DNA of 64,000 nucleotides from Acinetobacter sp. SFB (lineage in GTDB: Bacteria; Pseudomonadota; Gammaproteobacteria; Pseudomonadales; Moraxellaceae), in NCBI RefSeq assembly GCF_001647545.1, contig NZ_LSZH01000017.1, forward strand, positions 1 through 64,000. The letters are read 5' to 3'. Position 1 is the first letter of the stretch. Every line of letters starts with the position of its first letter. The notes below the pieces were generated by a model that was not told the DNA's origin, did no database searches, and saw only the letters and a program-made list of their open reading frames with translations. Made by a program: the position numbers and the translations under genes. Shown piece by piece: positions 27,546-35,989 of the stretch.

Positions 27546-29384
27546 ATGTCTATTCAATTAAATCAAAGCCTCTTGATTGGGGTATGTCTGCTTTCATCAT
27601 CGTGGGCGTTTGCTGCGGTGAAAGAATATCATTTGAACATTAATGAGCAGCTGGTCAATGTGACCGGAAAGCCTTTAAAACGCATTACCGTGAATGGTCA
27701 GTTTCCGGCACCGCTTTTGGAATTTGAAGAAGGCGATGATGCCGTTATTCATGTGCATAACCAACTAAAAAATAAAGATTCTTCTATTCACTGGCATGGT
27801 TTATTGCTGCCTGGCCTAATGGATGGTGTGCCGGGTTTTAACCAGTTCAAAGGGATTAAACCGCAAAGTGATTTTGTTTACCGTTTCAAGGTGCGACAAA
27901 ACGGGACCTATTGGTATCACGCACATTCCAAAGGTCAGGAACAGGATGGGCTGTATGGTGCTTTGGTGATTTATCCGAAAGATAGAAAGCCAGTCGCAGC
28001 GCATGAAAAAACAGATCGTGATTATGTGGTAATGCTGTCGGATTTTCATCCCTCCAGCAGTGACCAGATCATTAAAAATCTGAAAAAGTCAGCAGAGTAC
28101 TATCAAAATCGGCGTGAAACTTTGTCGGATGTCTCGAAGCAAATCAAACGTGAAGGTTTAAAAAACACATGGCAGGATCGTGGCATGTGGAATCAAATGC
28201 GCATGCTGAAAACCGACTTGTCCGATGTCACCGGTTATACCTTTTTGATCAATGGAAAAACGCCTGAGCAAAACTGGACGGGCGCGTTTAAGCCAAATGA
28301 AAAAGTCCGCTTACGCTTTATTAATGCGTCCGCCATGTCTTTTTATGATGTCAGTATTCCGAACCTAAAAATGACTGTAGTGAGTGCTGATGGGCAGCCT
28401 GTTAAACCTGTGCCGGTCGATGAGTTTCGTATAGGTACTGCAGAAACCTATGATGTGATTGTTGAACCGAAAGCCGATTATTACCAAATTGAAGCCGAAT
28501 CGATTGATCGCAGCGGTTTTGCGATTGGCACATTGCGTAATGAAAACTCACCACTGAAGCATGCGATTCACATACCTAAGCCGCGTCCACGCGCATTGTT
28601 AACTATGGAAGATATGGGGCATGGTTCTTTATCAACTGATCATGCAAATATGGATCATTCGTCAATGAAACATGATATGGCGGGAATGGATCATTCGACA
28701 CTCGCTCATACTCAAATGAATCATGCTGTCATGCAGGATCATTTGCAACAAGCCACTCAGCCATTCGCACAATCTGAGTCTGAGAAACAGCCTGAACAAA
28801 GCGATGCGTTACATAGCACAGAAAAAACCTCTTCAGATGACAAGGCTCAGTGGGTTTATGGCTGGGCTAATGCGTCAACGCCTACAGGTCATAAAGCACT
28901 GCAATATAGCGACTTGAAATCTTTAACGCCGCAAAAAGATAACCGCCCTGCAGAGCGTGAACTGGAAGTGCGTTTAGGCGGTACGATGGAGCGTTATATC
29001 TGGACCATCAATGGTAAGAAATTTACCGAAGTTGAACCGTTACAAGTAAAGTTTGGTGAGCGCATTCGCTTGAAATTTATCAATGACAGCATGATGGCGC
29101 ATCCGATGCATCTGCATGGCATGTTTATGCAGCTTGAAAATGGTCAAAGTAGTCAGGATATGCCCAATAAACATACCTTGATTGTGCCACCGGGTAAAAC
29201 CGTGACTGCATTATTGACTGCTGATGAGCTGGGTGAGTGGGCCATTCATTGCCATCTGCTGTATCACATGTCAGCCGGTATGATGAGCAAATTGATAGTA
29301 GCGAATGTTGATGTAAATCATCCATCCAACACGCCAGCTAAACCAAATTCAGCTCAGCAAGGAGACTCACATGCGCATCATTAA
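27546..29384 (+). CDS. copA: Copper-resistance multicopper oxidase CopA
   Basis: CopA-type periplasmic multicopper oxidases oxidise Cu(I) and confer copper tolerance. The 612-residue protein has a signal peptide ending SWAFAAV, the type 2/3 copper histidines HWHGLLLPG and YWYHAHSKGQ in the first cupredoxin domain, and HPMHLHGMF plus WAIHCHLLYHMSAGMM at the C-terminus. A Met/His-rich insert (residues about 355-400: MDHSSMKHDMAGMDHS) is the usual Cu-binding loop. Export would be expected through Tat in many relatives, but no twin-arginine motif is visible here. The stop overlaps copB by 14 bp. Confidence 0.94.
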   Translation: MSIQLNQSLLIGVCLLSSSWAFAAVKEYHLNINEQLVNVTGKPLKRITVNGQFPAPLLEFEEGDDAVIHVHNQLKNKDSSIHWHGLLLPGLMDGVPGFNQFKGIKPQSDFVYRFKVRQNGTYWYHAHSKGQEQDGLYGALVIYPKDRKPVAAHEKTDRDYVVMLSDFHPSSSDQIIKNLKKSAEYYQNRRETLSDVSKQIKREGLKNTWQDRGMWNQMRMLKTDLSDVTGYTFLINGKTPEQNWTGAFKPNEKVRLRFINASAMSFYDVSIPNLKMTVVSADGQPVKPVPVDEFRIGTAETYDVIVEPKADYYQIEAESIDRSGFAIGTLRNENSPLKHAIHIPKPRPRALLTMEDMGHGSLSTDHANMDHSSMKHDMAGMDHSTLAHTQMNHAVMQDHLQQATQPFAQSESEKQPEQSDALHSTEKTSSDDKAQWVYGWANASTPTGHKALQYSDLKSLTPQKDNRPAERELEVRLGGTMERYIWTINGKKFTEVEPLQVKFGERIRLKFINDSMMAHPMHLHGMFMQLENGQSSQDMPNKHTLIVPPGKTVTALLTADELGEWAIHCHLLYHMSAGMMSKLIVANVDVNHPSNTPAKPNSAQQGDSHAHH

Positions 29385-30282
29385 TTTATTTGCCATGCGT
29401 ACATTGAGTGCTTCATTCCTGTTGTTAAGTGGACAAAGTTTTGCGCAGGAACACTACCATTCTATGCCGATGCCGCAGACACAGAACCAACGGTCAGCTG
29501 ACATTCCTGAAGATCATTCACAGCATCATCAGATGGCCACTAGACCACAAGCCGTAGCTGAAGAAAAACCGCAAATCCTACAACCAGAGCAATCCAGTTC
29601 AGATGAGACTGACCATGCTGCACATATTAAAGAGCATGGTGGACAGGTTTATCAACAAAGCACGGTTGAAAGTAAATGGCTGCGCAATGATGATGGCGAA
29701 GGTGTTTTAAAGTCAAAATTTGAAACGCGAATTGGTACGGATGAAAATAAGGTTTTTATCAAAGTTCATGCCGATCAAGCGGAATCACAGCAAGCTGAAT
29801 ATGATGCCAAAGTGTTATATAGCCATATGGTGAGTGATTTTTGGGATGTACAAGCCGGTCTTCGCTATTTGAACAACCAGAATCGTGAAGTGGATTCGGA
29901 GCAAATAGGAGTCGTTTTAGGTATTCATGGCTTGGCACCGTATTTCTTTGAGACCGATGCCTATTTATTGATGGGTCAAGATCAGCAGATGTCATTTATG
30001 TTGGAAACTGAGCGTGATTTGCTATTGACCCAAAAACTGATTTTGAAACCTTATTTAGATGTGAGTATCGTATTGAGCGACGATTCAAACTATGCCAAAA
30101 AGTCGGGTTTGAGTACCGCGCAACTGGGTCTGGAAACCCGATATGAAATCAATAAAAAGGTCATGCCTTTTGTCGATGTTGCATATGGCTATAACAAGGG
30201 AGATGAAGAAACAGCTTGGCAGCAGTCTTCATCTTCTGAAAATGAATGGCTATATGGCGCAGGTATTCGTTTTAAATTTTAG
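29371..30282 (+). CDS. copB: Copper-resistance outer-membrane protein CopB
   Basis: CopB works with CopA in copper tolerance, binding copper at the outer membrane. The 303-residue protein has a signal ending QSFAQE, a Met/His-rich mature N-terminus (HYHSMPMPQ, DHSQHHQM), and about 200 residues of beta-barrel strands with the family traits RIGTDENKVFIKVHAD and VQAGLRYLN, ending GAGIRFKF with the terminal Phe of outer-membrane proteins. It overlaps the end of copA by 14 bp with AAGGAG before its ATG. No copper-responsive two-component regulator is adjacent. Confidence 0.93.
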   Translation: MRIINLFAMRTLSASFLLLSGQSFAQEHYHSMPMPQTQNQRSADIPEDHSQHHQMATRPQAVAEEKPQILQPEQSSSDETDHAAHIKEHGGQVYQQSTVESKWLRNDDGEGVLKSKFETRIGTDENKVFIKVHADQAESQQAEYDAKVLYSHMVSDFWDVQAGLRYLNNQNREVDSEQIGVVLGIHGLAPYFFETDAYLLMGQDQQMSFMLETERDLLLTQKLILKPYLDVSIVLSDDSNYAKKSGLSTAQLGLETRYEINKKVMPFVDVAYGYNKGDEETAWQQSSSSENEWLYGAGIRFKF

Positions 30283-30301
30283 ATGAGTAGTGTGATCAAA
30301 A

Positions 30302-30334
30302 GAATACGATTGGTGAGTACCAGTCGTATTTTTA
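30302..30334 (+). terminator. Terminator after copB
   Basis: AATACGATTGG, a short loop, CCAGTCGTATT and TTTT; one wobble pair in an 11-bp stem. Confidence 0.85.
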
Positions 30335-30420
30335 TTGAGCTACTTTTAGCGCGATAAATTGCTCGAAAAATGAAAAATCCGCACCTATTTAAAGCAATTA
30401 TTTATATAATTATCTTAAAT

Positions 30421-30496
30421 AAAAGGAGGAACGACCTCCCTTGGTGTAATCTCATTTATATCAATACCAAGACAATTCGTCAGGACGACCTGACTC
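30421..30496 (+). promoter_or_regulatory. Guanidine-II (mini-ykkC) riboswitch
   Basis: Two small hairpins with the diagnostic ACGA loop precede the SugE/Gdx gene. Hairpin 1 is GGAGG-AACGA-CCTCC (30425-30439). Hairpin 2 is GTCAGG-ACGA-CCTGAC (30479-30494). Paired stem-loops with ACGR loops define the guanidine-II class, which turns on guanidinium exporters, usually by freeing the ribosome-binding site. Hairpin 1 has one extra A before ACGA. The 39-bp linker and the 25-bp distance from hairpin 2 to the ATG fit such control. Confidence 0.88.
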
Positions 30497-30519
30497 TGAT
30501 CAAATGGAGCATAGTCGTC

Positions 30520-30837
30520 ATGGCTTGGGTTGTTTTAGTTTTAGCCGGTATTTTTGAAATTGTATGGGCGTATGCAATGAAACTTTCAGAAGGTTTCACG
30601 CGTCTTACGCCCAGTATTATTACCTTAGTATTTATGATTTTAAGTTTTGCTTTGTTGGCTTATGCCATGCGAACCTTGCCGCTCGGCACAGCTTATACCA
30701 TTTGGACAGGCATTGGCGCAGTCGGTTCATTCTTGGTCGGCATCTTTATTTTAGGTGAGCCCGCATCAGCAATGCGTATGCTGGCAGCGGTTCTGATTAT
30801 TTCTGGATTAGTATTGATGAAACTGTCATCATCATAA
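30520..30837 (+). CDS. gdx: SMR-family guanidinium exporter Gdx (SugE)
   Basis: A 105-residue, four-helix small multidrug resistance protein of the SugE/Gdx branch. It starts MAWVVLVLAGIFEIVWAYAM with the essential Glu13, and continues GFTRLTPSIITL and TLPLGTAYTIWTGIGAVGS, the Gdx signature. Characterised Gdx proteins exchange guanidinium for protons, and the upstream guanidine-II riboswitch supports that substrate. In-frame codons upstream to 30370 are the leader RNA, not protein; the correct ATG is 30520. Confidence 0.95.
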   Translation: MAWVVLVLAGIFEIVWAYAMKLSEGFTRLTPSIITLVFMILSFALLAYAMRTLPLGTAYTIWTGIGAVGSFLVGIFILGEPASAMRMLAAVLIISGLVLMKLSSS

Positions 30838-30872
30838 ACTCTGGATCATTTATTTCACTGCAGGAGAAGACG

Positions 30873-31355
30873 ATGAAACTGGCTTTTATAGAAATGGCTT
30901 CTCCTGTAGGTATCTTAAAATTAGTGGCCAATGAAAATGCCTTGGTCGCGGTACTGTGGGAAAATGAAAATCCTAAACGGGTCCGTTTAGCAGAATTAAT
31001 AGAACAAGTTGACCATCCTGTTTTGTTAGAAACCCAAAAGCAGTTAACTGAATATTTTGCGGGAAAACGGCAGCAATTTGATTTGCCTTTGGATTTTGCA
31101 GGAACCGAGTTTCAACAAAAGGTTTGGCAAGCCCTGCTGACTATTCCATTTGGAGAAACCCGTAGTTACCGTGATGTTGCCGAGCAAATTGGCAATGTTA
31201 AAGCAGTACGTGCAGTCGGAGCCGCCAATGGCAAAAATCCAATTTCCATTATTGCGCCGTGCCATCGTGTAGTAGGTGCAAATGGCAAACTGGTGGGTTT
31301 TGCCGGAGGCTTGGATAATAAAGAAATTCTATTAAAATTAGAGAAAATTGTTTAA
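30873..31355 (+). CDS. ogt: Methylated-DNA--protein-cysteine S-methyltransferase
   Basis: This suicide enzyme transfers the alkyl group from O6-alkylguanine to its own cysteine. The 160-residue protein has the active site Cys130 in ISIIAPCHRVVGANGKL, the helix-turn-helix FQQKVWQALLTIPFGETRSY and AVGAANGKNP. It lacks an Ada regulatory domain, so Ogt/AGT type. AGGAGA precedes the ATG. It lies 35 bp after gdx without a visible terminator, so it may be transcribed from the riboswitch-controlled promoter. Confidence 0.95.
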   Translation: MKLAFIEMASPVGILKLVANENALVAVLWENENPKRVRLAELIEQVDHPVLLETQKQLTEYFAGKRQQFDLPLDFAGTEFQQKVWQALLTIPFGETRSYRDVAEQIGNVKAVRAVGAANGKNPISIIAPCHRVVGANGKLVGFAGGLDNKEILLKLEKIV

Positions 31356-31390
31356 ATTATAAGATCTTATTAAGAATAAAGATTAATAAA

Positions 31391-32044
31391 ATGTTGAGTC
31401 AGATATTTGCACCACTATGGTCGAGCTTTTGGTGGATCATTCTTGCTTTTGTCGCTATAGGTGTCATCAAAGCCTTTAAGCCTTTTTTAAAAGGAAAATT
31501 TGGCGAATTTGCTGTAAGTATCCATGCAAAAAAGTCTTTAACTGCAGAATATATTCTGTTAAATAACTGTACTTTGCCGGATGAAAAAAATGGAACGACC
31601 CAAATTGATCATATTTTATTGAGTCCCTATGGCATTTTTATTATTGAAACGAAAAACTATAAAGGCTGGATTTTCGGCGGTGAACGCCAGAAAATGTGGA
31701 CGCAGAAAATATTTAAAAACAGCTATAAATTTCAAAATCCACTGCACCAAAATTATAAACACCAAAAAGTGTTAGAACAGGTATTGGCAGATATTATTGC
31801 GCCTGAATATTTGCATTCAATCGTTGTATTTATGCCGGATTGCGAATTTAAAACAGAGATGCCAAGCAATGTATTTCGTGGTTCAGCATGGGTGGAGTAT
31901 GTGAAAAACTTTAAAGAGGAAATTATTCCGCCAATGAAACTGAAACGGGTCCAATTACGGATCGAAAAAGAAATATTAGACAAGTCATGGAAAACCAATC
32001 GTATACATGTAGAAAATTTAAAGCAGCGTAAAGAAAGTAGCTAA
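31391..32044 (+). CDS. NERD domain-containing protein
   Basis: The 217-residue protein has a single N-terminal transmembrane helix (about residues 8-28) followed by a nuclease-related domain: GKFGEFAVS, TTQIDHILLSPYGIFIIETK, with the Asp and Glu-X-Lys of a restriction-endonuclease-like fold. PLHQNYKHQKVLEQVL matches the conserved Asn/Gln-rich end of NERD. Whether it cleaves nucleic acid is unknown for most members. It is 35 bp after ogt and ends at a bidirectional terminator. Confidence 0.88.
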   Translation: MLSQIFAPLWSSFWWIILAFVAIGVIKAFKPFLKGKFGEFAVSIHAKKSLTAEYILLNNCTLPDEKNGTTQIDHILLSPYGIFIIETKNYKGWIFGGERQKMWTQKIFKNSYKFQNPLHQNYKHQKVLEQVLADIIAPEYLHSIVVFMPDCEFKTEMPSNVFRGSAWVEYVKNFKEEIIPPMKLKRVQLRIEKEILDKSWKTNRIHVENLKQRKESS

Positions 32045-32046
32045 AT

Positions 32047-32079
32047 AAAAAAGCCTTTGAACATGTAAAGGCTTTTTTA
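32047..32079. terminator. Bidirectional terminator between the NERD gene and dusC
   Basis: AAAAAAGCCTTT, loop GAACATG, and AAAGGCTTTTTT; A and T tracts on both sides suit both convergent genes. Confidence 0.9.
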
Positions 32080-32081
32080 TT

Positions 32082-33017
32082 CTAACGCTTTGTTGTATTT
32101 AATTTTTCAATAATTTCATCCAATCGTTTTACACGTTTTACTTCATCCCACAACATTTTTGCTTCGGGATAATGTTTGGACATCATGCCAATCCATTGCT
32201 TATAGCGTCCCACCATGTTGATTTCTTTTTTATAGGGACCATTTAAGAAACGGATTTGTAGGGCCAATAGTTCATCCCAGCTAATCAAAGGCTCATCTGT
32301 GTTTTTACGAATACATTGCGTGATATCCGGTGTGGTTACCGCAGCCCGGCCTATCATCAAGTCTTCACAACCGGATTCTACACGACATTGTTTGGCATCT
32401 GCATTGGTCCAAATTTCACCATTGGCAATGACATTGATTTTCAATGCTTCACGAATCGGTTGCAGCTGATCCCAAAATGCTGGTGGGGTATAACCTTCAG
32501 CTTTAGTGCGGGCATGAACGGTGACCCATGCTGCACCGGCATCTTCAATCGCATGGGCATTTTCCAGGGTAAAGTTCCGGTCCATATAGCCTAGGCGCAT
32601 TTTGGCAGAGACAGGAATATGACTGGGTACAGCATCACGCACCGCTTTGACCAGCATGTGTACCACTTCAGGTTCATCCAGCAGAACTGAACCACCACGA
32701 TGACGGTTTACCGTTTTTGCAGGGCAGCCAAAATTCATATCAATGGCAGGGGCACCCAGTTCCACCGCACGAATGGCATTGGCGGCCAGCATTTCAGGAT
32801 TATTTCCTAAAAACTGTACATGAACCGGTGTTCCAGCGGCCGTTTTACCATCGTGCAGTAATTCAGGACAGTAATTGTGATAAACATGGTCGGGCAGCAC
32901 AGAGTCCGTCACACGAATGAACTCGGTTACACACCAGTCAAAGCTGCCGACATGCGTCAATACATCACGCATAATAGGATCGGTTAAGCCTTCCATGGGC
33001 GCAAGAACAAGTTTCAA
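32082..33017 (-). CDS. dusC: tRNA-dihydrouridine(16) synthase DusC
   Basis: DusC is an FMN-dependent TIM-barrel enzyme that reduces U16 of tRNA. The 311-residue product starts MKLVLAPMEGLTDPIMRDVL and has the catalytic cysteine in DMNFGCPAKTVNRHRGG. With the TTG at 33017 as start this is Cys98, the same number as in E. coli DusC, and AGGT lies about 9 bp upstream of that TTG. Another TTG at 33035 would add six residues and lacks a ribosome-binding site. VHARTKAEGY and IANGEIW are also standard. Confidence 0.93.
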   Translation of the reverse strand: MKLVLAPMEGLTDPIMRDVLTHVGSFDWCVTEFIRVTDSVLPDHVYHNYCPELLHDGKTAAGTPVHVQFLGNNPEMLAANAIRAVELGAPAIDMNFGCPAKTVNRHRGGSVLLDEPEVVHMLVKAVRDAVPSHIPVSAKMRLGYMDRNFTLENAHAIEDAGAAWVTVHARTKAEGYTPPAFWDQLQPIREALKINVIANGEIWTNADAKQCRVESGCEDLMIGRAAVTTPDITQCIRKNTDEPLISWDELLALQIRFLNGPYKKEINMVGRYKQWIGMMSKHYPEAKMLWDEVKRVKRLDEIIEKLNTTKR

Positions 33018-33493
33018 AGTGTCAGACCTGTACAAAGAAAAACAGGGTTATACGTTTTTTTAGAGGGGATGTCTAGCTTAGGGCCTAAATTACAACAATC
33101 CACACCGGTGATTTAAGTATGTATCATTAACATAATAGCTTTCGTGTTAAAGCTTAGGATTAATTAAAGATATAAATATCATAATGATATTATAAAATCT
33201 CATTGTTGGGTTACAGCAATCCCCTAAATAAATTTCCATAAATCATGGTTATATCATGAATTCGTTTTAACGGTTTTTTATGTGGCTTTTATCATTAAAG
33301 CATCATCAAATATAGTACCTACCTATTTACTCATTAACATCAATTTAACTATTCAGCAAATAATAATCCTGAATATTCGGCCAAAAGCATACAGTTTCTC
33401 TGGTGATTATTCTTTACTAAAAAACTAAAGCAAGTTTGAGATTTATAGGTGAAAGTAAGGGAGGGCTATTGCGATAAAAATAAGGAGAAAAAA
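33018..33493. other. AT-rich divergent intergenic region
   Basis: About 475 bp between dusC and the lipoprotein dehydrogenase gene. It must contain both promoters, but no hexamer pair stands out, and no reading frame, tRNA or strong hairpin was found. A good ribosome-binding site, AAGGAG, sits at 33482-33487. Confidence 0.5.
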
Positions 33494-34864
33494 ATGTCTG
33501 CTCGATTTTTACTGCCCCTTTTACTCCCCTTAGCGGGCTCTACCATTGTATTGGCATTAACAGGATGCGCGTCATCTTCTACGTCCCCGATTACAGACAG
33601 CTATGGTCCCAGACCCCATCTGCCTGAACCCAAATCAAGTTTGTTTCCTACGGTGAATATTGCCCCGGCCAAAGGTTGGCCTGCAGGTATGATGCCGACT
33701 CCTGCTGCGGGTTTAAAAGTACAGGCCTTTGCAAAAGAACTGCAGCATCCGCGCTGGCTGTATGTATTGCCTTATGGAGACGTGCTGGTGGCTGAAACTG
33801 ATGCACCAGCTAAGCCGGACGACAGCAAGGGCATTAAAGGTAAAATCATGAAACTAGTGATGAAGCGTGCAGGATCATCGCATCCGAGTGCCAACCGCAT
33901 TAGCTTGCTCCGTGATAGCGATGGTGATGGCATGGCTGATCAAAAAACCGTATTTCTACAAAATCTAAATTCTCCGTTTGGCATGGCACTGGTCGGCAAT
34001 ACACTGTACGTGGCCAACACGGATTCCCTTATGCGTTTTCCTTACCAAGCGGGTGCTACTCAAATTACAGCAAGCGGTACGAAAGTACTGGATTTGCCGG
34101 CTGGCCCCTTAAATCATCATTGGACCAAAAATGTGATTGCTAACCCTATGGGTAGCAAACTTTATATTACGGTGGGTTCAAACAGTAACGTGGCTGAAAA
34201 TGGCCTAGATAAAGAAGCCGGTCGCGCCCTGATTATGGAGTTTGATATTGCCAGTGGCAAAGCACGTCCATTTGCGACCGGGCTACGTAATCCCAATGGA
34301 ATGGATTGGCAACCTCAAAGTGGTGCGCTATGGACAGTGGTAAATGAGCGCGATGAAATTGGCAATGACTTGGTGCCCGACTACCTGACTTCAGTCAAAG
34401 CCGGTGCTTTTTACGGTTGGCCGTATAGTTATTATGGTCAACATGTGGATACACGGGTGAAACCCCAAGACCCTGACAGGGTAGCATGTGCAATTCCGCC
34501 AGATTATGCATTGGGCAACCATACCGCATCCTTAGGTTTAGTATTTTATAATGCTCAATTAATACCACAATATCGCGATGGTGCGCTGATTGGTCAGCAT
34601 GGCTCATGGAACCGTAAACCCCATAGTGGCTATAAAGTCATTTATGTACCGTTTAAAAATGGCCAGCCTTCTGGTCAGCCACAAGATATATTGACGGGCT
34701 TTTTAAGTGAGCAAGGCGATGCCTTGGGACGGCCGGTTGGAGTGGTAGTTGATCGTGCAGGGGCTATTTTGGTGGCTGATGATGTGGGTAATATGATTTG
34801 GCGTGTATCACCTGATGGCACAACAACCAATAAAGGAGTAAGTGATGTTTCTACTGGCCAATAG
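33494..34864 (+). CDS. PQQ-dependent sugar dehydrogenase-like lipoprotein (sorbosone dehydrogenase family)
   Basis: The 456-residue protein has a lipoprotein signal ending in LALTGC (Cys25), then a six-bladed beta-propeller of the soluble glucose/sorbosone dehydrogenase type: [81 protein letters not shown], and [20 protein letters not shown]. Such enzymes oxidise sugars using PQQ with electrons passed to the respiratory chain; the substrate here is unknown. The ATG at 33494 was chosen from AAGGAG six bases upstream; a GTG at 33449 adds a hydrophilic, unlikely N-terminus. Its last codons overlap a small frame at 34845. Confidence 0.87.
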   Translation: MSARFLLPLLLPLAGSTIVLALTGCASSSTSPITDSYGPRPHLPEPKSSLFPTVNIAPAKGWPAGMMPTPAAGLKVQAFAKELQHPRWLYVLPYGDVLVAETDAPAKPDDSKGIKGKIMKLVMKRAGSSHPSANRISLLRDSDGDGMADQKTVFLQNLNSPFGMALVGNTLYVANTDSLMRFPYQAGATQITASGTKVLDLPAGPLNHHWTKNVIANPMGSKLYITVGSNSNVAENGLDKEAGRALIMEFDIASGKARPFATGLRNPNGMDWQPQSGALWTVVNERDEIGNDLVPDYLTSVKAGAFYGWPYSYYGQHVDTRVKPQDPDRVACAIPPDYALGNHTASLGLVFYNAQLIPQYRDGALIGQHGSWNRKPHSGYKVIYVPFKNGQPSGQPQDILTGFLSEQGDALGRPVGVVVDRAGAILVADDVGNMIWRVSPDGTTTNKGVSDVSTGQ

Positions 34865-34946
34865 TGAGCGAGTTCATAGCCTTATTGCACAAAAACTGCT
34901 AACAATCATTAACAAAGCAGTGAGTGACTCATTTTTTAAAAGCTAG
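34845..34946 (+). CDS. Small 33-codon frame overlapping the dehydrogenase end
   Basis: An ATG with an ideal ribosome-binding site (AAAGGAG, six bases upstream) starts inside the last codons of the lipoprotein dehydrogenase and runs for 33 codons: [19 protein letters not shown] and so on, ending DSFFKS. The overlap and strong site look like translational coupling to a second gene, but the frame stops early. It may be the stump of a longer partner lost by deletion, or a real small protein. No family is recognisable. Confidence 0.35.
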   Translation: MFLLANSERVHSLIAQKLLTIINKAVSDSFFKS

Positions 34947-35101
34947 AGATTTGATACTAAAGAAATTTAGGCTCAAACCGTATCTTGCTAATTGGATTGG
35001 GTGAGAGCAGATTGAACAATGAGTAAACAAGATTTTCGACTCAGGCGTTCAATTCATATGTTAGCTGCTTAGCCAAGTCTTATTTAAATTTAAAATAGAG
35101 A
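34947..35101. other. Intergenic stretch, nothing recognised
   Basis: No gene or hairpin stands out between the small frame and the minus-strand small RNA candidate. Confidence 0.4.
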
Positions 35102-35132
35102 ATAAAAAACCCCGACATCCGTCGGGGTTTTT
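35102..35132 (-). terminator. Terminator of the candidate small RNA
   Basis: On the minus strand AAAAACCCCGAC, loop GGAT, GTCGGGGTTTTTT: a perfect 7-bp GC-rich core flanked by A and T tracts. The plus-strand orientation is also possible because A and T tracts lie on both sides. Confidence 0.85.
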
Positions 35133-35300
35133 CGTATTGGTGCGCTCGGTATAACTCCTGTCGTACCTTATAGTCCTTGTGCGTATCTATTATTATTCTT
35201 GTATGGAACTTCCTGTTCCTGATGAATCCATCATAGGAAATATCCGGGGAATCGCCTAGACGTAAAGGACTTGAATTGACGTAAGCAAATGCGTATAAGA
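35102..35300 (-). ncRNA. Candidate CsrA/RsmA-titrating small RNA
   Basis: Read on the minus strand, about 130 nt carry seven GGA motifs, several in loops: GATG-GATT-CATC (35221-35232), GGAAC-AGGAA-GTTCC (35205-35219), GGTA...ACAGGAG...TACC (35148-35167), unpaired CAAGGACT (near 35175), and even the terminator loop CCCCGAC-GGAT-GTCGGGG (35110-35127). A T tract ends the transcript. GGA in hairpin loops is the hallmark of CsrB/RsmZ-type RNAs that sequester CsrA. The 5' end is uncertain; no promoter was pinned down. The 79-codon open frame through this segment shows no protein family and is probably fortuitous. Confidence 0.45.
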
Positions 35301-35320
35301 TTGGCCGAAAACCACTCATT

Positions 35321-35679
35321 TTCCATAGAAATTGGGCATTCTTTCTGATTTGGATGGATTAATAACTTATTACAAAGTTTCATTCAGAATAAAGATCATC
35401 AGTTTATTGACAGTAAGATTAAATTTTTGAAGATAAAGAAGCCGACTTATTAACAAGCCAGTATTGTGCAAATGTTCCGAGTTTTAATTTATATTAAGTT
35501 AATGATATTGAATATTATTCTAGTTTAATGTGTATGGGATGAGTGCTTTAAACTTGGAATGCTCTTTAAAGTACGGATATGACAGCTAAAACCCTAAACC
35601 TAAAATCAATAGCTGAGATTTTGTAGAACATTAGTTTAAGTTCATTTAAAGCTCGTCTTAGATTTATACCTCACACTAA
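35321..35679. other. AT-rich intergenic stretch
   Basis: No coding frame, tRNA or clear repeat. The segment just right of 35300 is where the promoter of the minus-strand small RNA would be expected. Confidence 0.4.
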
Positions 35680-35704
35680 AATGCCAGTCGACCGGACTGG
35701 CATT
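35680..35704 (-). terminator. Terminator after the DUF2171 gene
   Basis: AATGCCAGTC and GACTGGCATT form a stem; on the minus strand it is followed by TTTTAG, consistent with ending the DUF2171 transcript. Confidence 0.7.
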
Positions 35705-35749
35705 GTTCAATTCAACAAATAAAGTTTATTCACTTAAAACACTAGCTTG

Positions 35750-35989
35750 CTATACGGTTTTCCATTCTTTTCTGGCATCTTCTGCACTTTTGTTCAAAAT
35801 CACATTTTCATCTTTAATTTCACTTACCCAACTGAGTGGAATAATATGATGTTCATTATTTTCATCATCACTTCTGGTCAACTTAATTGAGTCTTGACCT
35901 TCTAAATGATCTACTTTCCCTATTGTAGTACCACATGATGCAATTACTGAAGCATGTGCCTGGATGTCATTTGGATTGAAATTATTCAT
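35750..35989 (-). CDS. DUF2171 domain-containing protein
   Basis: The 79-residue protein matches the DUF2171/PRC-barrel-like pattern: ASVIASCGTTIGKVDHLEG, DSIKLTRSD, HHIIPLSWVSEI and a C-terminal SAEDARKEW. Family members are small, often stress-related, and of unknown function. The ATG is preceded by AGGTAAT on the minus strand. It stands alone in a gene-poor region. Confidence 0.85.
   Translation of the reverse strand: MNNFNPNDIQAHASVIASCGTTIGKVDHLEGQDSIKLTRSDDENNEHHIIPLSWVSEIKDENVILNKSAEDARKEWKTV

Noticed and set aside
30370-30519. N-terminal extension of the SMR exporter by 50 codons
   Set aside because: These codons coincide with the guanidine-II riboswitch hairpins, and the family begins at MAWVV.
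35080-35319. 79-codon frame on the minus strand starting MSGFRPILYAF
   Set aside because: It crosses a strong terminator and several stable hairpins, and shows no protein family. A structured RNA explains the segment better.
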